From: Okeania sp. SIO2C9
GTDB lineage: Bacteria; Cyanobacteriota; Cyanobacteriia; Cyanobacteriales; Microcoleaceae
Reading direction: 5' to 3'
Assembly: GCF_010672455.1 (NCBI RefSeq)
Contig: NZ_JAAHGO010000052.1
Coordinates: 1 to 64,000 of the forward strand
Length of the DNA stretch: 64,000 nucleotides
This document shows positions 58,401-64,000 of the stretch, piece by piece (position 1 is the stretch's first letter; each line of letters starts with the position of its first letter). The notes under the pieces are model-generated. The model did not search any database. It saw nothing but the letters and a program-made list of their open reading frames with translations, and was not told the DNA's origin. Both the position numbers and the translations under genes were made by a program.

Positions 58401-59133
58401 TTTTATGCTATTTTCATCTATGGCTTATCTTTTGAGTACAGAAGGTGCTGCTAATTATGCTGCTGCTAATGCCTTTGAGCATACCTTTGCTTACTATCGA
58501 AAATCTCTAGGGTTGCCAGCAATAACTATTAACTGGGGGGCTATATTAGGAGTGGGTTTAGAATCTCAGTTAAAAGCAACTGAGAAGTTTCAAAAGCAAG
58601 GAAAAGGAATTGAGCCAATTCTACCTCAGAAAGCAGTGGAAGCCATAGAAATATTGTTGGGCAGTAATGCTATAGGCGTGGGAATAGATCCTATAAACTG
58701 GTCTCAGTTTATAGAAAAACTGCCTGGAAAAGTGAGTCCACCATTTTTTGAGGATTTAATTGTAAGTCAAACAGAAAAATCAGTTAAGGAGTACCAGCTT
58801 TTAGAAAAAATTAAGACCGCATCGACAACAGAAAAAGAAAGTCTATTAGTGGCTCACCTCCAAAGTGAAATTGCTCAGGTGCTAAGGATCAAAGATTCTC
58901 AAATAGATATACAACAGCCTCTCAACAAAATGGGAGTTGACTCCTTGATGGCATTAGAACTGCGAAATCGGGTTCAAAGTAAGTTAGAAGTAACGCTCCC
59001 AGTTACCAAGTTTATAGCAGGACTTACCATTGCAGATATATCACAGGAATTAAATCAGCAACTAAGCCAAAGTGATATCAAAGAAGAAATTGAAGCTAAT
59101 AACGTCAAAAATATTAACTGGATAGAGGTGTAA
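52456..59133 (+). CDS. Type I polyketide synthase module: KS-AT-DH-cMT-KR-ACP
   Basis: A 2225-residue single module. KS has the triad Cys174 (DTACSSS), His309 (EAHGTGT) and His349 (NIGHLEA). AT has Ser654 (GHSVGEY) and the malonyl-type HAFH block (754-757). In the DH-like domain, His960 is in HRVFDQVIFTA and Asp1132 in HPVFLDVG; the usual Gly and Pro of HxxxGxxxxP are replaced by Asp and Thr, so dehydration is uncertain. The C-methyltransferase has motif LEIGAGTGGTT near 1445. KR shows GGLGGVG near 1860, Ser1988 and Tyr2001, with the VDD motif that suggests a B-type ketoreductase. ACP carries Ser2163 (GVDSLMA). No thioesterase is present. The NRPS gene starts 2 bases after the stop, so they are co-translated. 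Confidence 0.93.
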   Translation: MDKEPIAIIGMGCRLPGAKNPEAFWELLCNGVDAITEVPPSRWNKELFYDQDATKPGKMNTKWGGFLEQVEEFDPQFFGISPRETQTMDPQQRLLLELAWEALEDAGQPPAELAGTATGVFMGVSSFDYYELIAQNTSNFTTYTGTGNLNCINANRLSYYFDLQGPSMAIDTACSSSLVAVHLACQSLWSGESTLALVGGVHIMTSPWMSVAYSQGGFMAADGRCKTFDAKADGYVRSEGAGLVVLKPLSQAVANGDQIYALVKGSATNQDGYSNGLTAPNPLAQEALLKAAYKNAGVSPGNVQYIEAHGTGTKLGDPMEMKALGSVLSTDRVPGDYCAVGSAKTNIGHLEAAAGIAGLIKVALSLHYRQIPPSLHFTEPNPYIKFDEIPLRVQETLTPWPEKSMPAIAGVSSFGFGGSNSHVVLAEAPSEVKSQKRVRNSEVSSECKTHSRQSKVKSEEELIKRPLHLLTLSAQTETALEQLVTSYAQHLNKHPELAIEDICYTANVGRSHFSHRLAIVTSSTKHLEEQLKGAEIGQEITGVVTGEKIGRKRPKLAFLFTGQGSQYVNMGRELYETQPTFRKALDQCDQILQPHLERSLLEVIYPQDTQKSSSSLLLLDQTGSTQPALFAIEYALAKLWSSWGIKPSVVMGHSVGEYVAACVAGVFSLEDGLKLIAMRGRLMQQLPPGGEMVSVMASESQVKEAIGEYSSRVAIAAINGPESIVISGESGAIANICSKLESQGIKTKQLKVSHAFHSPLMEPMLAEFEAVAKEITYSQPKIPLISNVTGEKVGAEITTAEYWVSHVRQPVRFAQSMKTLNEQGYELFLEIGPKPILLGMGRQCLPENMGEWLPSLRPGVEEWQQILESLGQLYVKGMKVNWSEFDQDYTGQKVALPTYPFQRERHWIEIDNTQHKSRYLSRNTGSHPLLGERFYSAIQQQQIQFESQLSASEPVYLKYHRVFDQVIFTAADYIEMVLAAGATLFKSPKLVLEDLVIQSALVLDEEKLKGVQTVLTPLENQTYQFQIFSTDQEDNQQQPSWTLHTEGKLREQQIDSEPTVANLEALKETFPQQIEVKDLYQKFHTRGIDYGVSFQCLKQLWCGEGQAIGEIQLPAELVRDLTNYQLHPVFLDVGMQVIAAAIGEDESQNTYMPVVIERLTVYRRPDTSLWAMASVAIPRKDNKDSLSGQITLLSSKGETIAIIEGLQLKQVTREALLGSKADELSNWLYEIEWRSQPRFGQQLPPEYILSPGEISRKLNPLVSKLVSEIDLNSYSQFLSQLEALSIDYIVQAFVEMNWLFPEGESFSSQYLAEKLEVISQHRRLFNRLLEILAEVEIIKGTTEGWEVIKTPGKTNPQEKNQALQSQYPQGKVELTLLERCGSQLSAVLRGTADPLQLVFPEGDLTTATQLYEESSEAQVMNTLVQQGISTALEKLPKDRGVRLLEIGAGTGGTTSFILPHLNTQQTEYVFTDLGSLFTSKAQEKFRDYPFVRYQELDIEKDPTAQGFESHQYDVIVAANVLHATRSLRQTLENVRQLLAPGGILVLLESTANQRWLDLVFGLLEGWWRFEDFDLRLKHPLLESYQWQQLLKESNFSEVVVLPGVEGNNQEVFPQSVIIAQASPTPSSLALSKPEGWLILADRQGVGENLATKMRRQGQICTLVKPGQEYQQVEAEEFTINPENPEDFQKLISHVIQSGNLHRVIQCWSLETPKGDFTTEELTSASQIGCGSTLSLVQALVKTELSPSPHLWLVTQGAQAVPDNHPVVSGIAQSSLWGMGKTIASEHPELKCVRIDLDPQQTVKEQAKMLMSEILSESREDEVAFRQENRYVARLVPSRHTKKTMDKPLTVRKDATYLIAGGLGGVGLLVAHWLVEKGARHLVLIGRSGVKETAKNQLQELEQAGAQVMVVQADISNLESLTKVWSEIEQNMPPLKGVINSAAVVDDTLIESHNWPRFVKVMAPKVQGSWNLHLLTQNQSLDFFMLFSSMAYLLSTEGAANYAAANAFEHTFAYYRKSLGLPAITINWGAILGVGLESQLKATEKFQKQGKGIEPILPQKAVEAIEILLGSNAIGVGIDPINWSQFIEKLPGKVSPPFFEDLIVSQTEKSVKEYQLLEKIKTASTTEKESLLVAHLQSEIAQVLRIKDSQIDIQQPLNKMGVDSLMALELRNRVQSKLEVTLPVTKFIAGLTIADISQELNQQLSQSDIKEEIEANNVKNINWIEV

Positions 59134-59135
59134 TT

Positions 59136-62100
59136 ATGAATTTAGTAGAATTTGTACAAGACCTTTCCATCAAAGGGGTTAAGTTCTTGTGCGATGGGGA
59201 AAATTTGCAAATAGGCGATACCCAAGAGGTATTAACTCCAGATCTTATTGCTCAAGTGAAGCAGCATAAAACTGAAATTATACAGCTATTGAGGGAACAG
59301 CATGATATTCTCGAAGTCTATCCCTTGTCTTATGGGCAAAAAGCACTGTGGTTTTTGTGGAATTTGGTGCCAGATAGTGGAGCGTATAATATTTCAGTTG
59401 CTATCCAGATTAGTTACCCAGTAGATGTAAAAGTTTGGCATCAAGTTTTCCATAAATTCCGGGAACGCCATCCGATTTTATGTAGCACATTTCCCAAGCT
59501 AGATATAGAACCGATTCAAAAAGTTAATCAAAATCAAGAGTTAGATTTCTTGGAGATTGATGCTTCTACTTGGAGTCAAGATGAACTACAGGAGAAATTA
59601 CTCAAGGAACATTATCATCCGTTTACTCTAGATACAGACTCAGTGATGCGAGTCAGGCACTTCACTCGCTCTGAGGGAGAACAGATTCTATTGCTAACCA
59701 TACATCACATCGCTTGGGATGGTAGGTCAATAGATTTGAGCATGACGGAGTTATCAAAACTTTACCAGATAGAAACTTCTGGTGTAGAAGTTTCCCTTCC
59801 TCTGATTGAATACACATACAAAGATTATGTGCGCTGGCAAAAGGAAATGGTTGATAGCACTCAGGGAGAAAAACTTTGGAGCTATTGGCAACAAAAACTG
59901 GCTGGGGAGTTACCAGTTTTAAATTTGCCTACAGACAAACCCCGGCCACCAATACAGACCTTTAGGGGAAGTGCCCAATATTGGCGTTTACCTGAAGAAC
60001 TTAACCAACAACTGAGAAACTTGGCTAAGAAGGAAAATGTAACCCTTTACATGGTTCTTCTGGCAGCTTTTCAAATTCTCCTCTATCGTTATACAGGTCA
60101 GGAGGATATCTTAGTTGGTTCTGTAACCTCTGGTCGAAGTCAGGCTGAGTTGGCCTCAGTTGTAGGCTACTTTGTTAATCCAGTTGTGTTTAGGGCAAGT
60201 TTGTCGGGAAATGAGAGTTTCCGAGAGTTTCTTACTCAAGTCCGTAATACAGTCTTAGAAGCACTGGAACATCAAGATTATCCATTTGCTTTATTGGTAG
60301 AAAGATTACAACCTCAGCGCGATCCAAGTCGTTCTCCAATTTTTCAAGTAGCCTTTGCTTTACTGCAATTCCAGCAATCATCAGAAAATTCAAAATTCTT
60401 GCTCAATCAAAGACAAAGTTCAGTGAATTGGGGAGGAATTGAGGTTACACCTCTAACAATGCCTAATCAAGAGGGTCTGTTTGATTTGGATTTGGAAATC
60501 ATAGAAGATGGCTCATCTTTGGTGGCACGGCTAAAATACTGCACAGATTTGTTTGCAGCTAGCACTATAACTCGGATGTTAGGTCATTTCCAAAGGTTGT
60601 TAGAAGGAATTGTAACTAATCCAGAACAGAATTTAGGGCAGTTGCCTTTAATGACAAAGGTAGAAATAGACCAGCTATTAGTAGAGTGGAACAACACGAA
60701 AACCGATTACCCAGATGACAAATGTATACACCAGTTATTTGAGGAGCAAGTAGAGAAAACTCCAGATGCAGTAGCAGTAGTATTTGAGGAGCAAAAGCTA
60801 ACCTATTCGGAATTAAATACTAAAGCCAATCAACTAGCTCATTATTTGCACTCATTGGGAGTAGTTCCAGAAACGCTAGTGGGAATATGTGTAGAGCGTT
60901 CAGTAGAGATGGTAGTAGGAATACTTGCCATACTCAAAGCGGGGGGAGCTTATGTGCCATTAGACCCAAATTATCCATCAGAACGTTTAGCTTATATGCT
61001 AGCTGATGCAGGAGTGTCAGTATTAGTGACTCAACAGTCATTAATAGCATCCTTGCCAGAAAATCAAGCTCAGGTAGTTTGTTTAGAGCAAGATGGGGAA
61101 ATAATCAATTCCCTGAGTCAGGAAAATTTAGAGACTGGGGTCAAATCAGAAAATTTGGCCTATGTGATGTACACTTCAGGCTCCACTGGTCAACCCAAAG
61201 GAGTAAGTATAATACACCAGGGAGTGGTGCGTTTAGTCAAAGAAACTAACTATGTAGAATTGACTCCTGCCCAAGTGTTTTTACAACTAGCTCCATTCTC
61301 ATTTGACGCTTCAACCTTTGAGATTTGGGGTAGCTTACTTAATGGTAGTAAGTTAGTGGTAATGTCTCCTGGTACTCCTTCTGTGGAAGCTATAGGAGAA
61401 ACCATAGAGAAAAATCAAGTGACAACTCTATGGTTGACAGCAGCACTGTTCCAGTTGATGGTGGACGAACAACTAGAAAGATTAAAACCTGTAACTCAAC
61501 TTTTGGCAGGAGGAGATGTGTTATCGCCATCTCATGTAGAGAAAGTGGTATCTTATCTGCCAGATTGTCAATTAATTAATGGTTACGGTCCAACGGAAAA
61601 TACAACTTTCAGTTGCTGCTACCAAGTAAAAAAATTGACTCAACAGGTTTCAGTTTCCATTGGTCGCCCTATTAGCAACACTCAGGTTTATATTTTAGAC
61701 GCCAACCTAGAACCAGTGCCAATAGGAGTAGCAGGAGAACTACACATAGGCGGAGATGGATTAGCAAGAGGTTACCTCAACCGTCCAGAACTCACAGCCG
61801 AAAAATTTATCTCTAACCCTTTTGGGCATAACTCAAGATTATATAAAACAGGAGATTTAGCTCGCTACTTACCAGATGGTAATATTGAATTTATTGGTCG
61901 CATTGACAATCAAGTAAAAATCCGAGGTTTCCGCATCGAAACAGGGGAAATAGAAGCCACGCTCAATCAACATCCCCAAGTGAAAGAAACAGTAGTATTA
62001 GCAAGGGAAGACAACCCAGGAGAAAAACGTTTAGTAGCATACATAGCAAGCAAAGACAACTCTCTGAACAGTAGTGAGTTCCGGCAATTAGTGCAACAGA

Positions 62101-64000
62101 AATTGCCTGGTTACATGATGCCATCTGCTTTTGTAGTTTTAGAATCTTTACCTTTAACCCCGAGTGGAAAGATTGATCGTAAAGCGTTACCAGCACCAGA
62201 AGTAGACTTGATACGAGCAGAAGAGTTCGTGCCACCAAGTACTCCGACAGAGGAGAAAATTGCTAACATATTTGCTTCTGTACTGAAAATACCAGCAGTA
62301 AGTATCTATGACAACTTTTTTGAATTGGGTGGACATTCTTTATTAGCAACCAAAGTGGTTTCTCGCCTGCGACAAGTATTAGAAGTAGAACTGCAATTAA
62401 CAACTATATTTGAAGCACCAACTGTAGCTCAATTGAGTGAGCGCCTTGAGGCAGTCAGCCAAAATAGTAGTCAATCTGTTTCTAAATTACAGCAAGCTAA
62501 TAAGCAAACAGATGACAAGCGGTTTCAAATCAAATCTGTTGATCGAGAGGGCAACCCCCTGCTATTATCCTATGCCCAACAACGGTTATGGTTTATCGAA
62601 AAAACAGGACTAAGTAGCAACGCTTACAACATACCATTCACCCTAAATCTAGTGGGAACATTAGATGAAGTTGCCTTACAAAAAAGTCTAGAGCAAATTA
62701 TCACTCGCCATGAAACCCTGAGAACCAGCTTTGCCGAAATCAACGGCACACCAGTACAAGTAATTAGACCTCCATTTCAACTAGAACTACCCAAAAAAGA
62801 CCTAAGTGAGTTAACACCATCTCAACAAGCAACTCAAGTACAACAATTACTTCAAAGAGAAAATGAAAAACTATTTAATATAGAAGTAGACCCCCCGATA
62901 CGGGGGATGCTTGTGAAACTAGAAGCAGCAAAGTACATACTCCAGGTAACATTACATCACATTGCAGCCGATGGGTGGTCACTGACAGTATTTGCCGAAG
63001 AACTATCAGCCCTTTACACCGCAGTAGTGAAAGGCCAACCATCCCCATTGCCAGAGCTACCAATACAATATGTAGACTTTGCAGTTTGGCAAAGGAACTA
63101 CTTGCAAGGTGAAACCCTCGAAACACAATTGGGTTACTGGAAGCAAAAGCTACAAGAGTTACCCCAACTACAACTACCCACCGACCATCCACGACCCCCA
63201 GTAGAAACCTTCAATGGATCAGGTATACCGATAAACATATCAGCAGCACTGACATCAAAAATTCAACAACTGACTCAAAAGCAGGGAGCCACTCTATTTA
63301 TGACCCTGTTAGCAGCCTTCAAAGTCTTACTATATCGTTACAGTGGTCAAGAAGGTATCGCAGTGGGTTCACCCATAGCCAACCGCAACTACAGTGAAAT
63401 AGAAGGATTGATTGGTTTCTTTGTGAACTCTCTGGTTATGTACACAGACCTGGGAGGGGAACCAAGTTTCCAAGAGGTATTAAACAGAGTGAAACAGACA
63501 GCTTTAGAAGCTTATGCTCACCAAGAACTGCCCTTTGAGAAATTGGTAGAAGAGTTGCAACCAGAACGCTCCCTATCGCAAAATCCTTTATTTAAAGTAG
63601 CGTTTGCTGTGCAGCAGGGTGAAGCCATGAGTCCATCCTTCAGTTTGCCGAACTTAGAGTTAGAGTTAGGTCTGGACCAATGGATGGGCGATAGCATGAC
63701 AGTGCGGATGGACATGGAATTACACCTGTGGCAAGAAGGAGAAGAAATCAAAGGATTTTGTGCCTATAATCGAGACTTGTTTGAGGCAGAAACGATTCAA
63801 CGGTTACTATTACATTATCAAAACTTGCTATCAGCAGTGGTTGAGACACCAGAGCTGCCAATTAGTCAATTGTCTTTAATGACAGCTCCAGAGCTAGAGC
63901 AGATATTGCTGGAATGGAACAACACCACAACAGATTACCCAAAAGACAAATGTATCCATCAGTTATTTGAAGAGCAGGTAGAGAAAACCCCAGATGCAAT
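59136..64000 (+). CDS. Non-ribosomal peptide synthetase, partial (docking-C-A-PCP-C-A...)
   Basis: Open from ATG 59136 to the window end (over 1620 residues). Residues 1-55 resemble the TubC-type N-terminal docking domain, which pairs with an upstream subunit. C1 has HHIAWDG (190-196). A1 (about 520-1010) has YTSGSTGQPKG near 680; its pocket residues read Asp-Ala-Phe-Trp-Leu-Ala-Gly-Thr-Phe-Lys by my alignment to PheA, close to the Val code DAFWIGGTFK. PCP has Ser1068 (LGGHSLLA). C2 carries HHIAADG (1274-1280), an LCL-type signature. A second A domain begins near 63920. No N-methyltransferase or epimerase is seen so far. Start chosen by 2-base spacing to the PKS stop. Confidence 0.93.
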   Translation, partial: MNLVEFVQDLSIKGVKFLCDGENLQIGDTQEVLTPDLIAQVKQHKTEIIQLLREQHDILEVYPLSYGQKALWFLWNLVPDSGAYNISVAIQISYPVDVKVWHQVFHKFRERHPILCSTFPKLDIEPIQKVNQNQELDFLEIDASTWSQDELQEKLLKEHYHPFTLDTDSVMRVRHFTRSEGEQILLLTIHHIAWDGRSIDLSMTELSKLYQIETSGVEVSLPLIEYTYKDYVRWQKEMVDSTQGEKLWSYWQQKLAGELPVLNLPTDKPRPPIQTFRGSAQYWRLPEELNQQLRNLAKKENVTLYMVLLAAFQILLYRYTGQEDILVGSVTSGRSQAELASVVGYFVNPVVFRASLSGNESFREFLTQVRNTVLEALEHQDYPFALLVERLQPQRDPSRSPIFQVAFALLQFQQSSENSKFLLNQRQSSVNWGGIEVTPLTMPNQEGLFDLDLEIIEDGSSLVARLKYCTDLFAASTITRMLGHFQRLLEGIVTNPEQNLGQLPLMTKVEIDQLLVEWNNTKTDYPDDKCIHQLFEEQVEKTPDAVAVVFEEQKLTYSELNTKANQLAHYLHSLGVVPETLVGICVERSVEMVVGILAILKAGGAYVPLDPNYPSERLAYMLADAGVSVLVTQQSLIASLPENQAQVVCLEQDGEIINSLSQENLETGVKSENLAYVMYTSGSTGQPKGVSIIHQGVVRLVKETNYVELTPAQVFLQLAPFSFDASTFEIWGSLLNGSKLVVMSPGTPSVEAIGETIEKNQVTTLWLTAALFQLMVDEQLERLKPVTQLLAGGDVLSPSHVEKVVSYLPDCQLINGYGPTENTTFSCCYQVKKLTQQVSVSIGRPISNTQVYILDANLEPVPIGVAGELHIGGDGLARGYLNRPELTAEKFISNPFGHNSRLYKTGDLARYLPDGNIEFIGRIDNQVKIRGFRIETGEIEATLNQHPQVKETVVLAREDNPGEKRLVAYIASKDNSLNSSEFRQLVQQKLPGYMMPSAFVVLESLPLTPSGKIDRKALPAPEVDLIRAEEFVPPSTPTEEKIANIFASVLKIPAVSIYDNFFELGGHSLLATKVVSRLRQVLEVELQLTTIFEAPTVAQLSERLEAVSQNSSQSVSKLQQANKQTDDKRFQIKSVDREGNPLLLSYAQQRLWFIEKTGLSSNAYNIPFTLNLVGTLDEVALQKSLEQIITRHETLRTSFAEINGTPVQVIRPPFQLELPKKDLSELTPSQQATQVQQLLQRENEKLFNIEVDPPIRGMLVKLEAAKYILQVTLHHIAADGWSLTVFAEELSALYTAVVKGQPSPLPELPIQYVDFAVWQRNYLQGETLETQLGYWKQKLQELPQLQLPTDHPRPPVETFNGSGIPINISAALTSKIQQLTQKQGATLFMTLLAAFKVLLYRYSGQEGIAVGSPIANRNYSEIEGLIGFFVNSLVMYTDLGGEPSFQEVLNRVKQTALEAYAHQELPFEKLVEELQPERSLSQNPLFKVAFAVQQGEAMSPSFSLPNLELELGLDQWMGDSMTVRMDMELHLWQEGEEIKGFCAYNRDLFEAETIQRLLLHYQNLLSAVVETPELPISQLSLMTAPELEQILLEWNNTTTDYPKDKCIHQLFEEQVEKTPDA

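Overview
The window comes from a filamentous cyanobacterium, most likely a marine non-heterocystous one related to Okeania, Trichodesmium or Moorena. Evidence: scattered HIP1 octamers (GCGATCGC), an A+T-rich base composition, cyanobacterial housekeeping genes (ppc, sufE, typA, dprA), a CYP120-type P450, DUF1574, DUF2103 and DUF6745 proteins, PEP-CTERM and GH13-CBM20 proteins, and intergenic DNA packed with heptanucleotide tandem repeats, palindromes and miniature inverted-repeat elements. The genus is an inference. I found no tRNA, rRNA or CRISPR array.

Layout. 1-994: three copies of a 118-bp terminator-bearing unit, one split by a 139-bp miniature element. 995-1822: a methyltransferase. 2925-6020: ppc on the minus strand. 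7211-15681: a small membrane protein, a DUF1574/SGNH-like protein and a large secreted zinc metalloprotease, separated by repeats. 16.2-25.4 kb: a mosaic of transposase fragments (IS630, IS607, frameshifted tnpB), miniature elements, a truncated DUF2272 gene and ordinary small genes (DUF6745 pair, orphan M41-like peptidase, M15 carboxypeptidase, XRE regulator with an AT-hook, sufE). 25546-28475: typA and a PEP-CTERM protein.

28.7-34.0 kb (minus strand) is the most unusual locus: an HprK-like kinase, two PqqD-domain proteins, a MauE-thioredoxin membrane protein and an NTP_transf_5 protein. The two PqqD proteins share an almost identical 135-residue front (PqqD domain, twin-arginine signal, AxA site) and then diverge into different cysteine-rich tails. 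One tail has the cysteine spacing of an inhibitor cystine knot. This looks like a RiPP-like or knottin-like exported-peptide system with conserved leaders and variable cores.

35-45 kb: DUF2103, CYP120-like P450, GH13-CBM20 amylase, VWA protein, dprA and a secreted protein whose signal peptide is written by repeat DNA. 45.2-46.4 kb: a possible group II intron fragment and an IS605-type remnant.

46.5-64 kb (plus strand) is a hybrid lipopeptide gene cluster that runs off the window: fatty acyl-AMP ligase, membrane fatty-acid desaturase and a stand-alone ACP (the order of the JamA-JamB-JamC cassette), a flavin monooxygenase-like protein, a KS-AT-DH-cMT-KR-ACP polyketide synthase, and an NRPS with docking-C-A-PCP-C-A(partial). 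The inferred logic is that the FAAL loads a fatty acid on the ACP, the desaturase modifies its tail, the PKS adds a malonyl unit that can be C-methylated, and the NRPS adds amino acids, the first predicted as Val-like.
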